A stretch of DNA of 64,000 nt from Paeniglutamicibacter psychrophenolicus. Its GTDB lineage: Bacteria > Actinomycetota > Actinomycetes > Actinomycetales > Micrococcaceae. Under the pieces are notes generated by a model that was not told where the DNA came from, ran no database searches, and worked only from the letters and a program-made list of their open reading frames with translations. Positions 1 to 8,502 of this stretch are shown piece after piece (within the stretch, counting starts at the first letter, position 1; each line of letters begins with the position of its first letter). The stretch is taken from NCBI RefSeq assembly GCF_017876575.1, contig NZ_JAGIOE010000001.1:2790001-2854000 (forward strand). Reading direction: 5' to 3'. The position numbers were made by a program, and so were the translations under genes.

Positions 1-73
1 CCCACAGGGTCGGGACGTCGCCGCCGATGGGCGTGGTGGCACCAAGGCCGGTGATAACAACTTTGCGAGCCAT
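1..73 (-). CDS. fabF: beta-ketoacyl-ACP synthase II, N-terminus only
   Basis: Only the first 24 codons lie in the window. They read MARKVVITGLGATTPIGGD and then continue off the left edge. This is the hallmark N-terminus of FabF/KasA condensing enzymes, which elongate acyl-ACP with malonyl-ACP in type II fatty acid synthesis. It is the last visible gene of the fabD-fabH-acpP-fabF series on the minus strand. The gene is 250 nt from acpP, which is wider than the other gaps in the operon, so it may have its own promoter. The catalytic Cys-His-His residues lie outside the window. Confidence 0.9.
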   Translation of the reverse strand, partial: MARKVVITGLGATTPIGGDVPTLW

Positions 74-264
74 GTTGAAACTCTCTACTGGTTGGGGGCG
101 AAACGGCTAGCGATGCTAGCGCGCGATCCAAGCATCGGGCCGCGGCACCAGGGGTGCGGGATCCGGATTGAATCGAAAATCTGGGGATCGGTTACGAAAC
201 CGGTAAAGCGGATTGGCTGGCATGTGCCGGCAAACCGGTGAACATGAGGGCCGGGGCGATGCCT

Positions 265-306
265 CCCCTTGAAGCCCGTTCGCGTTACGGGTCGCGCTTC
301 AAGGGG
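265..306 (-). other. Hairpin between acpP and fabF
   Basis: An 11-bp perfect inverted repeat (CCCCTTGAAGC at 265-275, GCTTCAAGGGG at 296-306) encloses a second small stem (CCCGT/ACGGG at 275-279 and 287-291). It begins 18 nt beyond the acpP stop codon. There is no T-run, so it may be a partial terminator, an mRNA-stabilising hairpin protecting abundant acpP message, or a regulatory site ahead of fabF. Confidence 0.45.
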
Positions 307-323
307 TGGCATCAATGCCTTGC

Positions 324-569
324 CTAGGCCTGTGCGCCGGCGATGAAGTTCACTGCATCGGCAACGGTCTTGAGGTTCTTGACCTCTTCGTCCGGGATCT
401 TCACGTCGAACTTCTCTTCGGCGTTGACGACGATGGTCATCATCGAGATGGAGTCGATGTCCAGGTCCTCGGTGAAGGACTTGTCCATTTCGACCGCTTC
501 GGTCTCCAGACCGGTCTCTTCGTTGACGATCTCGGCCAAGCCGGCCAGAATCTCTTCGTTGCTAGCCAT
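324..569 (-). CDS. acpP: Acyl carrier protein
   Basis: The product is an 81-residue acidic carrier that holds growing acyl chains as thioesters during fatty acid synthesis. The phosphopantetheine attachment serine is Ser40 in the DIDSISMM stretch (the family usually reads DSLD/DSLS). The protein is strongly acidic with the typical four-helix pattern. The start is fixed by AAGGAG ending 7 nt upstream of the ATG at 569; longer in-frame extensions lack any homology. It lies between fabH and fabF on the same strand, as in other actinobacteria. Confidence 0.97.
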   Translation of the reverse strand: MASNEEILAGLAEIVNEETGLETEAVEMDKSFTEDLDIDSISMMTIVVNAEEKFDVKIPDEEVKNLKTVADAVNFIAGAQA

Positions 570-667
570 GATGGCTCCTTTTCTGTGTTTGCCGGTAACA
601 AGCCCGACGACTATGCAGACCACAGGTGTGCGGTCCGAATGATGGGTTGTGTCCCTGGGGGTTAACC

Positions 668-1723
668 CTAGGGCAGGACAACGACCTGTGCGCCAAAGAC
701 AAGCCCGGCGCCAAATCCAATTTGCAGGGCCAGGCCGCCGGAGAGCTCGGGGCTCTCCTTGAGCATCCGGTCCATGGCCATCGGGATGGAGGCGGCGGAG
801 GTGTTTCCGGCGGTGGCGATGTCGCGGGCGACAACGACCGACTCGGGAAGCTTCAGCTGCTTGACCATCTCGTCGATGATGCGCATGTTGGCCTGGTGCG
901 GGATGAACGCAGCCAGGTCGTCGGCGGTGAGGCCGGCGTCGGCCAGGGCCTTCTTGGCCATCTTCGCCATTTCCCACACGGCCCAGCGGAAGACCGTCTG
1001 GCCGTCCTGGCGAAGAGTCGGCCACAGCTGGGCCTCGGTGCCGGCCACCAGTGCGGTGCCCTCGGGGGAGGACTCGGCCTGCAGGACCGCGTCGCGCAGA
1101 TCCAGCTGCGAGTGGGTCATGCCGATGGCGGCCCACTTCGAGCCGTCAGAGCCCCAGACCGACGGGGAGATGCCCGGGATGTCCGAGGGGCCGATGACGA
1201 CGGCGCCGGCGCCGTCGCCGAGCAGGAAGGAGATGGTGCGCTCGTGGTTGTCGATGACGTCCGAGAGCTTCTCCGCACCAACGACCAGCACGTACTCGGC
1301 CATGCCGGAGCGAACCAGGGCATCCGCCTGGGCCACGCCGTAGCAGTAGCCGGCGCAGGCGGCCGAGATGTCGAAGGCCGGGGCCGGGGTGGCGCCGATG
1401 CGGTCGGCAAGGGCTGCCGCCGCGGACGGGGTGGCGTACGGGAAGGTCACAGTGGAAACGATGACGGCACCGATCTGGTTCGCCTCGATGCCTGCAGAAG
1501 CCAGGGCTTCGCGGGCCGCGCCTTCGGCCATGTCCAGCAGCGAGGTGTCCTCGCCGGCGCGGGCGCGGGTCACGATGCCGGTGCGCTGCTGGATCCACTC
1601 GTCGGAGGAGTCGATCCACTGGCAGACGTCGTCGTTGGTGACGATGACATCGGGGCGGAAGGAGCCCACACCGTGGATGCGGCTGAATTCGCGCGCGGTG
1701 GTCTGGTTCATCACTGCAGTCAT
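668..1723 (-). CDS. fabH: Beta-ketoacyl-ACP synthase III
   Basis: This 351-residue condensing enzyme starts fatty acid chains by joining an acyl-CoA primer to malonyl-ACP; in actinomycetes branched primers are usually preferred. The active-site triad is visible: Cys123 in AACAGYCYG, His276 in IPHQANMR and Asn307 in ATAGNTSAAS. A second start at Met5 is possible. It begins 14 nt after the fabD stop, so the two are almost certainly co-transcribed. Length and motifs are normal for the family. Confidence 0.96.
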   Translation of the reverse strand: MTAVMNQTTAREFSRIHGVGSFRPDVIVTNDDVCQWIDSSDEWIQQRTGIVTRARAGEDTSLLDMAEGAAREALASAGIEANQIGAVIVSTVTFPYATPSAAAALADRIGATPAPAFDISAACAGYCYGVAQADALVRSGMAEYVLVVGAEKLSDVIDNHERTISFLLGDGAGAVVIGPSDIPGISPSVWGSDGSKWAAIGMTHSQLDLRDAVLQAESSPEGTALVAGTEAQLWPTLRQDGQTVFRWAVWEMAKMAKKALADAGLTADDLAAFIPHQANMRIIDEMVKQLKLPESVVVARDIATAGNTSAASIPMAMDRMLKESPELSGGLALQIGFGAGLVFGAQVVVLP

Positions 1724-1737
1724 GGTTCGGTGACTTC

Positions 1738-2661
1738 CTATGCTTGGGTGTGTTCGAGTACGAAGGCACGGGCTGCCTCGAGGTCCTCGGGGGACTTCAG
1801 GGCGAGCGTCGGGATCCCCTTGAGGCCGCGGCGGGCCAGGCCCACCAGCGTTCCGGCCGGGGGAAGTTCAATGATTCCTGTGACGCCGAGGGCGGCGAGC
1901 TCTTCCATGCACTTGTCCCAGCGCACCGGGCGGGAGACCTGGGCGACGAGCGAGGCAAGGTTGGCCTGTCCGTCGGACACCGCGGCGCCGTCGTAGTTGG
2001 ACAGCAGCGTGGTGCTCGGGTCCTTGGCCTCCAGCGTCGCGGAGAGTTCCTCCAGCACCGCCACTGCCGGAGCCATGTGGTGGGTGTGGAACGCGCCGGC
2101 GACCTTCAGCGGGATCACCCGGGCCTTGGCCGGCGGATTGGCGGCGAAGCCCTCGATCTGCTCCAGCGTGCCTGCTGCAACGATCTGGCCTCCGCCGTTG
2201 GCGTTGGCCGGGGTCAGCCCGGCGGCGATGATTGACGCGTTGACTTCCTCGGCGTCCCCGCCGAGGACCGCGGCCATGCCGGTCGGTGTTGCCGCGGCGG
2301 CCAGGGCCATGGCATTGGCGCGTTCACGCACGAAGACCATGGCGTCCTGCTCGGACAGGGCGCCGGCCAGTGCGGTTGCGGTGATCTCACCGACGGAGTG
2401 GCCGGCCAGCACGGTGTTGGCCGGCATTGCCTCGCCGAACAGGGCGCGCGCGGCAATGAGGCCGGCGGCCACGATCAATGGCTGGGCCACTGCCGTGTCC
2501 TTGATGGTCTCCTCGTCCGAGACCGTCCCATGGGCGGTCAGGTCGCGTTCCGTGATGGCGGAGAGTTCGGCGAGATGTTCGATAACACCCGGGACCTCAA
2601 GCCATGGGGAAAGGAATCCGGGGGTCTGGGAGCCCTGTCCAGGGCACACGATTGCTAGCAC
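1738..2661 (-). CDS. fabD: Malonyl-CoA:ACP transacylase
   Basis: This 307-residue enzyme loads malonyl groups onto ACP for elongation. The nucleophile is Ser89 in GHSVGE, the oxyanion-hole GQGSQ loop is at about residues 8-12, and the catalytic His lies in GAFHTHHM. I place the start at the GTG at 2661, giving MLAIVCPGQGSQ, because the family begins right at this strand. A GGAG sits just upstream, and in-frame sequence further upstream runs into the fasR-fabD spacer. It is the first gene of the operon, 77 nt after the fasR stop. Confidence 0.95.
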   Translation of the reverse strand: MLAIVCPGQGSQTPGFLSPWLEVPGVIEHLAELSAITERDLTAHGTVSDEETIKDTAVAQPLIVAAGLIAARALFGEAMPANTVLAGHSVGEITATALAGALSEQDAMVFVRERANAMALAAAATPTGMAAVLGGDAEEVNASIIAAGLTPANANGGGQIVAAGTLEQIEGFAANPPAKARVIPLKVAGAFHTHHMAPAVAVLEELSATLEAKDPSTTLLSNYDGAAVSDGQANLASLVAQVSRPVRWDKCMEELAALGVTGIIELPPAGTLVGLARRGLKGIPTLALKSPEDLEAARAFVLEHTQA

Positions 2662-2727
2662 TACTCCAGCTTTCCAAAGAAGTCGGTCACGACGGCTGTT
2701 TTGACACACCGACTTGTCGGCATGCTT

Positions 2728-2744
2728 TTGTATGAATCCTACAA
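2728..2744. promoter_or_regulatory. Candidate FasR operator at fabD
   Basis: The 17-bp inverted repeat TTGTATGAATCCTACAA (arms TTGTA/TACAA, 7-bp spacer) straddles the end of fasR, about 65 bp upstream of the fabD start. A copy with the same spacing occurs upstream of fasR at 4042-4058. A further small dyad, CCGAC-TT-GTCGG, lies at 2710-2721. Streptomyces FasR is known to bind between fasR and fabD; assigning this repeat as the site is inference. Confidence 0.45.
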
Positions 2745-4004
2745 GGTGGCGGGGCCCTTGCGCGGCACCGGTTGCCGCGTTTCGGGCAAGTTTGCAGAAG
2801 TTTCGGTGTCCAGCCGGCCGACCACCAGCGCGGTTTGCAGCACGAAGGCCTCGCGCGGCACCAGCGGATCCCAGCCGGTGACATCGCAGACCCGCTTGAG
2901 CCGGTAGCGCACGGTGTTGGCGTGGACGAACAGCTCGCGGGCCGTCCCTTCCAGCGAATGACCCAGCGAGAGGTAGCTGGAAAGCGTCTCGATCAGCCCG
3001 TTTCCGGCCTTGATCAGCGGGTTGTAGATCCCCGAGACCAGCGCCTCGCGCGCCTCGGTGTCGTTGTTCATGACCCGCTCGGGCCACAGGTCATCGGCGT
3101 CCACCGGGCGCGGGGCCAGCGGCCAGGCCTTGGCCGCGGCGATGGCTGCAAAGGCTGCCTTGGCACTGGCGGAGGCCTCCTTGAGCGTGGGGGCCAGCGG
3201 GCTGTAGACCACCGGGCCCTCGCCGAAGAACGAGGCCAGGCGGTCCATTCCGGCGCGGTCCGCCTCCACCCCGCCGAGCATCAAGATGGCTCGTTCGCCA
3301 TGGACCCCGACCAGGGAATCGCGGGCGTAGCGGGCTGCGGCGCGGCGGAGCTCACTGACGAATCCGACCTGCGAGGAGGCCGGGGTGGCACCGATCATCA
3401 CCAGGATGTTCTCGTGCGACTTCCAGCCCACTGCGGCAATCCTCGAGCGCAGGGAATCCTGCGACTCGCCGCGCATCACCGCATCGACCACGAGGGCCTC
3501 AAGCCTCGAGTCCCAGGCCCCGCGGGTCTCCGCGGCCCGGGCGTACACGTCGGCCGCGGCGAAGGCGACCTCCCGCGAATAGCGCAGGACCGCCTCGCGC
3601 AGCTGGGTGTGCTCGGATTCCGGGGCGATGTCCGGGACCTGGGATTCGACGACCTCCACGATGGTGCGGATCAACTGGAGGGCCTTTTGCAGGCTGATGG
3701 ACCGGGTCAGTTCCGTGGGGGCCGCGCCGAAGACGTCGTTGAGCACCCATTGGGGTGAGGTGGTGGGCCGCTCGTACCAGGAGACGAAGGAGGCGATGCC
3801 CTTCTGGGCCACCAGGCCCAGGGCCGCCCGCTCCTCGGGGCGCAGGCCGCGGTACCAGGGAAGGGACTGGTCAAGGTGCTTCAGGGCCACGGTGGACAGC
3901 ACGCCCAGGTGCTGCTTGAGCCGTTTGAGGGTTTCCGGGCTGGCCTTGGCTTGCCGGAAGGGCCGGATCCGTTGGGCAGGATTCGGCGTTTGCTCATCAC
4001 TCAT
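2739..4004 (-). CDS. fasR: PucR-family regulator of fatty acid synthesis
   Basis: This 421-residue protein has a C-terminal PucR-type helix-turn-helix (about residues 355-395, LEGTARELFVHANTVRYRLKR) after a long GGDEF-like sensory region. Its position directly upstream of fabD matches FasR (SCO2386) of Streptomyces coelicolor, which activates the fabD-fabH-acpP-fabF operon, and Rv2242 of M. tuberculosis. The start at the ATG at 4004 gives the common PNPAQRIRPF N-terminus region. It may be transcribed with fabD or read a short distance into it. Two matching inverted repeats suggest autoregulation. Confidence 0.88.
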   Translation of the reverse strand: MSDEQTPNPAQRIRPFRQAKASPETLKRLKQHLGVLSTVALKHLDQSLPWYRGLRPEERAALGLVAQKGIASFVSWYERPTTSPQWVLNDVFGAAPTELTRSISLQKALQLIRTIVEVVESQVPDIAPESEHTQLREAVLRYSREVAFAAADVYARAAETRGAWDSRLEALVVDAVMRGESQDSLRSRIAAVGWKSHENILVMIGATPASSQVGFVSELRRAAARYARDSLVGVHGERAILMLGGVEADRAGMDRLASFFGEGPVVYSPLAPTLKEASASAKAAFAAIAAAKAWPLAPRPVDADDLWPERVMNNDTEAREALVSGIYNPLIKAGNGLIETLSSYLSLGHSLEGTARELFVHANTVRYRLKRVCDVTGWDPLVPREAFVLQTALVVGRLDTETSANLPETRQPVPRKGPATL

Positions 4005-4041
4005 AGAACGAGCATACGCACCATCGGCCCGCCGAACTATT

Positions 4042-4058
4042 TTGTAGGCTTCTCACAA
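4042..4058. promoter_or_regulatory. Candidate FasR operator at fasR
   Basis: The sequence TTGTAGGCTTCTCACAA is an imperfect inverted repeat (TTGTA/CACAA, 7-bp spacer). It lies 38 bp upstream of the fasR start, with the same architecture as the repeat upstream of fabD. The duplicate occurrence at exactly these two promoters is the evidence. Confidence 0.42.
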
Positions 4059-4114
4059 CCCAGCCGCAATGCGGCGCGGTTGCGTGGCCGGGAGCCGGAG
4101 CCGGGAATGCCGGC

Positions 4115-4162
4115 AAAAAAGCGGTGGCGCGGCCCCCCGTCAAAGGGGAGCCGCGCCACCGC
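4115..4162 (-). terminator. Rho-independent terminator of aceE
   Basis: Read on the minus strand, a 13-bp perfect G+C stem (4150-4162 with 4121-4133), extended by G/C pairs, is followed by six T residues (4115-4120). It begins 24 nt beyond the aceE stop codon and separates aceE from fasR. Confidence 0.9.
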
Positions 4163-4185
4163 CGGTGCTCACTTGCCCGGAAGGA

Positions 4186-6933
4186 CTAGGAGTCGCCGCC
4201 CGCGTTGCCGCTGGTGCCAGCGGTCACGTCGTCGAGCTTGTACTTGGCAAAGGCGGCGGCCGGCACCGAGGCGTCGACCTCCCCGCGCTTTGCCAGCATC
4301 TGCAGCGTGCGGACAACCACCGAGTGCGCGTCGATCTTGAAGAAGCGACGTGCAGCGGCGCGGGTGTCGGAGAAACCGAACCCGTCGGCGCCCAGGGTGG
4401 CGAATTCGTTGGGCACGAACTGGCGGATCTGGTCAGGCACTGCCTTCATGTAGTCCGAGACCGCCACGACCGGGCCGGTGGCACCGGCCAGCTGCTGGGC
4501 AACGAACGGGATGCGCGGCTCGGCGCCCGGGTCAAGGAACGACTGCTCCTCGCACTCCAGGCCGTCGCGGCGCAGCTCGTTCCAGGAGGTGACGGACCAG
4601 ACATCGGCCGACACGCCCCAGTCCTCGGCGAGCATGCGCTGGGCATCGATGGTCCACGGGACGGCCACGCCGGAGGCGAGCAGCTGGGCGCGCGGTCCGT
4701 CGATGGTCGCCGGGGAGACCTGGTAGATGCCGCCGAGGATGCCGGCGACGTCGAGGTTCTCCGGCTCCTTGGGCTGCTGGTAGGGCTCGTTGTAGATCGT
4801 GATGTAGTACATCACGTTCGGGTCCTCGTGCTTGCCGCCGTACATGCGCTCGAGGCCGGCCTTGACGATGTGGCCGATCTCGTAGCCGTACGCCGGGTCG
4901 TAGGTGACCACGGCCGGGTTGGTTGCGGCAAGGATCGGGGAGTGCCCGTCCGCGTGCTGCAGGCCCTCGCCGGTCAGCGTGGTGCGACCCGCGGTGGCGC
5001 CCATGATGAACCCGCGGGCCATCTGGTCGCCGGCTGCCCAGAAGGCATCGCCGGTGCGCTGGAAGCCGAACATCGAGTAGAACACGTAGATCGGGATCAA
5101 CGGCTCGTCGTGGGTGGCGTAGGCGGTGCCCGCTGCGGTGAATGCCGCGACGGCGCCGGCCTCGTTGATGCCCGGGTGGATCAGCTGCCCGGCAGGGGAT
5201 TCCTTGTAGGCAAGAACCAGTTCGCGGTCAACCGAGAGATAGTTCTGTCCGGCCGGGTTGTAGATCTTGGCGGTCGGGAAGAAGGCGTCCATGCCGAAGG
5301 TGCGCGACTCGTCGGGCACGATCGGGACCACGCGCTTGCCGAATTCCTTGTCGCGCATCAGGTCCTTGAGCAGGCGCACGAAGGCCATGGTGGTGGCCGC
5401 CTGTTGCTTGCCCGAACCGCGCGAGGCGGTGTCGTAGGCCTTGTCCTCGGGGAGGTGGATCTCCTTGGACTTGGTGCGACGCGAGGGCACGGGGCCGCCG
5501 AGCTCGTTGCGGCGTTCCATCATGTACTTGTACTCGGCAGAATCCTGGCCCGGGCGGTAGTACGGCGGCAGGTACGGGTCGGCTTCGAGCTGCTCGTCGG
5601 TGATCGGGATGCGCAGGTGGTCGCGGAAGGCCTTGAGGTCTGCCAGCGTCATCTTCTTCATCTGGTGCGTCGCGTTGCGCGCCTCGAAGTGCGGGCCCAG
5701 GCCGTAGCCCTTGACCGTCTTGGTCAGGATGACCGTCGGCTTGCCCTTGAACTCGGTGGCCGCCTTGTAGGCCGCGTAGACCTTGTGGTAATCGTGGCCG
5801 CCGCGCTTCAGGTTCCAGATCTGCTCGTCGGTGAGGTCCGAGACCATTTCCTTGGTCTGCGGGGACTTTCCGAAGAAGTGCTCGCGGACGAAGGCGCCGT
5901 TTTCGGCCTTGTAGGTCTGGTAGTCGCCATCCGGGGTCTGGTTCATGATGTCGACCAGCGAGTTGTCCTCGTCCTTGTCCAGCAGGGCATCCCACTCGCG
6001 GCCCCAGACGACCTTGATGACGTTCCAGCCCGCACCGCGGAAGAACGCCTCAAGTTCCTGCATGATCTTCCCGTTGCCGCGAACCGGGCCGTCGAGGCGC
6101 TGCAGGTTGCAGTTGACCACGAAGGTGAGGTTGTCGAGCTTCTCGTTGGCTGCAAGCTGGAGCAGGCCGCGCGATTCGGGCTCGTCCATCTCGCCGTCGC
6201 CCAGGAAGGCCCAGACGTGCTGGTCGGAGGTGTCCTTGATGCCGCGGTTCTGCAGGTAGCGGTTCGACTGCGCCTGGTAGATGGCGTTCATCGGGCCGAT
6301 GCCCATGGACACGGTGGGGAATTCCCAGAAGTCCGGCAGGGAGTGCGGGTGCGGGTAGGACGGCAGGGCGTGGCCCTTGCGGGACTTCTCCTGGCGGAAG
6401 CCGTCCATGTCCTCTTCGCTCAGGCGTCCTTCGAGGAACGCGCGTGCGTACATGCCGGGGGAGGCGTGGCCCTGGAAGAAGACCTGGTCGCCTCCGCCCG
6501 GGTGGCTCTTGCCGCGGAAGAAGTGGTTGAAACCCACTTCGTAAAGGGTTGCTGCACCGGCGTAGGTGGAAATGTGTCCGCCCACTCCGACGCCCGGGCG
6601 CTGCCCGCGGTGCACCATGACAGCGGCGTTCCAGCGCATGAAAGCTCGGTAGCGTCGTTCAATCTGCTCGTCACCCGGGAACTCTGGTTCCTGGTCCACC
6701 GGAATCGTATTCACGTAGTCCGTGGTGGTAACCATGGGGACGCCCACACTCTTGGCGCCTGCGCGCTGTAGCAGTGAACGAACAATGTACTGGGCACGCT
6801 CGGTGCCCTGCGTTTCGACCAGATCATCGAAGGACTCAATCCATTCGGCGGTCTCCTCCGGATCCCGATCGGGCAACTGGCTGGTCAAGCCGCTACGGAT
6901 GTGAGAAATATGTTCCTCTACAGCCACGTCCAT
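4186..6933 (-). CDS. aceE: Pyruvate dehydrogenase E1, homodimeric type
   Basis: This 915-residue thiamine diphosphate enzyme decarboxylates pyruvate and passes the acetyl group to E2 lipoate, linking glycolysis to the TCA cycle. The ThDP/Mg motif begins with [10 protein letters not shown] near residues 245-255, and the AceE-type N-terminus with the [18 protein letters not shown] stretch is present. The start at the ATG at 6933 is set by GAGGAGA directly upstream; the earlier in-frame Met lies in the promoter region. It is followed by a strong terminator and is divergent from the DUF3052 gene. The E2 and E3 genes are not in the window. Confidence 0.96.
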   Translation of the reverse strand: MDVAVEEHISHIRSGLTSQLPDRDPEETAEWIESFDDLVETQGTERAQYIVRSLLQRAGAKSVGVPMVTTTDYVNTIPVDQEPEFPGDEQIERRYRAFMRWNAAVMVHRGQRPGVGVGGHISTYAGAATLYEVGFNHFFRGKSHPGGGDQVFFQGHASPGMYARAFLEGRLSEEDMDGFRQEKSRKGHALPSYPHPHSLPDFWEFPTVSMGIGPMNAIYQAQSNRYLQNRGIKDTSDQHVWAFLGDGEMDEPESRGLLQLAANEKLDNLTFVVNCNLQRLDGPVRGNGKIMQELEAFFRGAGWNVIKVVWGREWDALLDKDEDNSLVDIMNQTPDGDYQTYKAENGAFVREHFFGKSPQTKEMVSDLTDEQIWNLKRGGHDYHKVYAAYKAATEFKGKPTVILTKTVKGYGLGPHFEARNATHQMKKMTLADLKAFRDHLRIPITDEQLEADPYLPPYYRPGQDSAEYKYMMERRNELGGPVPSRRTKSKEIHLPEDKAYDTASRGSGKQQAATTMAFVRLLKDLMRDKEFGKRVVPIVPDESRTFGMDAFFPTAKIYNPAGQNYLSVDRELVLAYKESPAGQLIHPGINEAGAVAAFTAAGTAYATHDEPLIPIYVFYSMFGFQRTGDAFWAAGDQMARGFIMGATAGRTTLTGEGLQHADGHSPILAATNPAVVTYDPAYGYEIGHIVKAGLERMYGGKHEDPNVMYYITIYNEPYQQPKEPENLDVAGILGGIYQVSPATIDGPRAQLLASGVAVPWTIDAQRMLAEDWGVSADVWSVTSWNELRRDGLECEEQSFLDPGAEPRIPFVAQQLAGATGPVVAVSDYMKAVPDQIRQFVPNEFATLGADGFGFSDTRAAARRFFKIDAHSVVVRTLQMLAKRGEVDASVPAAAFAKYKLDDVTAGTSGNAGGDS

Positions 6934-7266
6934 CTTCTCCTCGTTATGGGGGTACAGCGGGGACTGTGCGTTGAGCGCTAGTAAGCATCTCCAACCCACA
7001 GTGGCGTTGCTAGCGCCAAAGGTTTGGCCCGTTCCCCAAGGGTGGTTGGTCGCGGACCGCCGATTACACTCTAGTGCGCATGTAGACCCAAAACGTATCC
7101 GGGCTAAACACATGCGACGTTTTGAAGTTACACGGCGAATGTGCCGAGAGCCGAATGCGGGTCGAAGTCATCACTATTTCGGCGTGTTGAACGCTTTGCG
7201 CTTGATGGGAAGGCCAAAAGGGTGTTTGGTTGTTACCAGACGCTTTACAGCAGCAGGAGGAGTGAC
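6934..7266. promoter_or_regulatory. Divergent promoter region aceE / DUF3052
   Basis: These 333 bp hold the promoters of aceE (minus) and of the DUF3052 gene (plus). An inverted repeat GCGCTAG...CTAGCGC (about 6975-7016) is the clearest structure. On the minus strand CACTAGAGTG near 7070 could carry a -10 for aceE. No convincing gene is present and no known riboswitch fold was recognised. Confidence 0.5.
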
Positions 7267-7683
7267 GTGAGCGACGCCGCACCGGCAAAGCACGAAGCCG
7301 CACAGAAAATGGGCTTCAAAGACGGGGACCTGATTCAGGAACTCGGGTACGACGACGATGTGGACTTTGATCTGCGCGATTCCCTTGAGGACGCAGTGGG
7401 TTCCGAACTACTGACAGAGGAAGATCACGAGGTAGTCGACGGAATCATCTACTGGTGGCGTGAGAACGACGGGGACTTGATCGATGCCCTGGTCGATTCG
7501 CTGATCAGCCTGGATGAAAAGGGAGTCGTATGGCTCTTGACCCCGAAGTCGGGTCGAGACGGATACGTTTCGCCTGCCTCGATCCAGGCCGATGCACCCA
7601 CCGCGGGTCTCCATGTGACCAACACCGAGGGTGTTTCCGAGGATTGGTCGGCCACTCGACTTGTTGCGCGCCGCAAGAACTAG
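7267..7683 (+). CDS. DUF3052 family protein
   Basis: This is a 138-residue acidic protein of the actinobacterial DUF3052 family (Rv2239c-like), function unknown. The body begins MGFKDGDLIQELGYDDDVD and contains the typical IIYWWRENDGDLIDALVD segment. The GTG start at 7267 is chosen because AGGAGGAGTGAC precedes it, a near-perfect Shine-Dalgarno sequence. It is conserved beside aceE and ahpE in M. tuberculosis. It is 4 nt from the peroxiredoxin gene, so the two form an operon. Confidence 0.88.
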   Translation: MSDAAPAKHEAAQKMGFKDGDLIQELGYDDDVDFDLRDSLEDAVGSELLTEEDHEVVDGIIYWWRENDGDLIDALVDSLISLDEKGVVWLLTPKSGRDGYVSPASIQADAPTAGLHVTNTEGVSEDWSATRLVARRKN

Positions 7684-7687
7684 CGCT

Positions 7688-8179
7688 GTGGAACCATCAC
7701 AAACGGCGACGGGGAGTCCCTCCTCGCCGCCGCGGGCCGGTCAAACGGCCCCGGGCTTCGCCCTTCCCAACCAACACGGTGAACTCATCGAGTCCCGGTC
7801 CTTGGGGGAGCAGGCCTACTTCCTGGTTTTCTATCCGTTCGCGTTCTCCGCGGTCTGCGGGTCGGAACTGGAAGAACTTGAAGAAGTGCGCGAAGAATTT
7901 GCCGCACGAAACATCCGCATCATGGGTGTCTCGGTGGATCACAAGTACGCACTGCGCACCTATGCGGACCAAGCCCGATTCGGGTTTGATCTGCTGGCCG
8001 ACTTCTGGCCACACGGTGCCGTAGCAAGCAGCTACGGCGCATTCAACTTCGAGTCCGGCGCGGCAACGCGGCACACGTTCCTCATTGCAGAGGGACGCGT
8101 GGTGGATTCCTTTAGTTCACCCATCCATCAGGCGCGCGCCATCGCGCGCTACCGAGAGGCGATGGACCTACTCACCTAA
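7688..8179 (+). CDS. ahpE: One-Cys peroxiredoxin, AhpE type
   Basis: This is a 163-residue thiol peroxidase that reduces hydroperoxides and peroxynitrite. The peroxidatic Cys57 sits in FYPFAFSAVCGSEL, very like AhpE of M. tuberculosis. It is the only cysteine in the protein, so this is a true one-Cys enzyme needing an external thiol such as mycothiol/mycoredoxin. The GTG at 7688, four nt after the DUF3052 stop, is the best start. Earlier Met codons would place a non-homologous extension inside the upstream gene. Confidence 0.92.
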   Translation: MEPSQTATGSPSSPPRAGQTAPGFALPNQHGELIESRSLGEQAYFLVFYPFAFSAVCGSELEELEEVREEFAARNIRIMGVSVDHKYALRTYADQARFGFDLLADFWPHGAVASSYGAFNFESGAATRHTFLIAEGRVVDSFSSPIHQARAIARYREAMDLLT

Positions 8180-8183
8180 TTGT

Positions 8184-8213
8184 TGTCGAAGAATCTTTGC
8201 GTCTATTTCGACA
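8184..8213 (+). terminator. Weak hairpin after ahpE
   Basis: A 7-bp inverted repeat (TGTCGAA at 8184-8190, TTCGACA at 8207-8213) starts 5 nt beyond the ahpE stop. It has no T-run and may be only a partial terminator before the tRNA promoter. Confidence 0.3.
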
Positions 8214-8298
8214 GCTCGGGCGGGTACATTGCCACAGTCATATTCTTGTCACGAACACTTCCGGCGGAATGTCAACCAAAAGAATTCAGTAGTGCCAA

Positions 8299-8374
8299 GG
8301 GCCTTTAGCTCAGCTGGTAGAGCGTCACGTTTACACCGTGAATGTCATCGGTTCGATCCCGGTAGGGCCCACCA
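8299..8374 (+). tRNA. tRNA-Val (anticodon UAC), copy 1
   Basis: This is a 76-nt cloverleaf with the CCA encoded. The acceptor GGGCCTT pairs with AGGGCCC (one G-U), the D-stem is GCTC/GAGC, and the anticodon stem TCACG/CGTGA encloses TTTACAC with anticodon TAC. The T-arm is CCGG..TTCGATC..CCGG-like. The sequence is identical to the copy at 12710-12785. Confidence 0.97.
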
Positions 8375-8377
8375 ATG

Positions 8378-8423
8378 GATGCCCGCCTCGAGCCAGGAAC
8401 CTTCCTGGCTCGAGGCGGGCATC
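8378..8423 (+). terminator. 46-bp perfect palindrome after tRNA-Val
   Basis: Two 22-bp perfectly complementary arms (8378-8399 and 8402-8423) are separated by only CC, starting 3 nt after the tRNA CCA end. Such a strong stem would stop or stall RNA polymerase, though no T-run follows. It most likely ends the tRNA transcript. Confidence 0.6.
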
Positions 8424-8502
8424 GGTGTCTGTGCCTTCGGCGCACACCAGGCAACCTGGAGCGCCGTGACCAAATGTCGGCGGTGGCGGGCAGCCTGGGC
8501 CC

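Noticed and set aside
4069-6771. 900-codon open frame on the plus strand antisense to aceE
   Set aside because: It mirrors the codon structure of aceE, is Val/Gly/Arg/Leu-rich without motifs, and has no ribosome site. It is a by-product of high G+C third positions.
6934-7266. Possible thiamine (TPP) riboswitch in the aceE leader
   Set aside because: The conserved CTGAGA and related TPP core blocks are missing on the aceE-coding strand.
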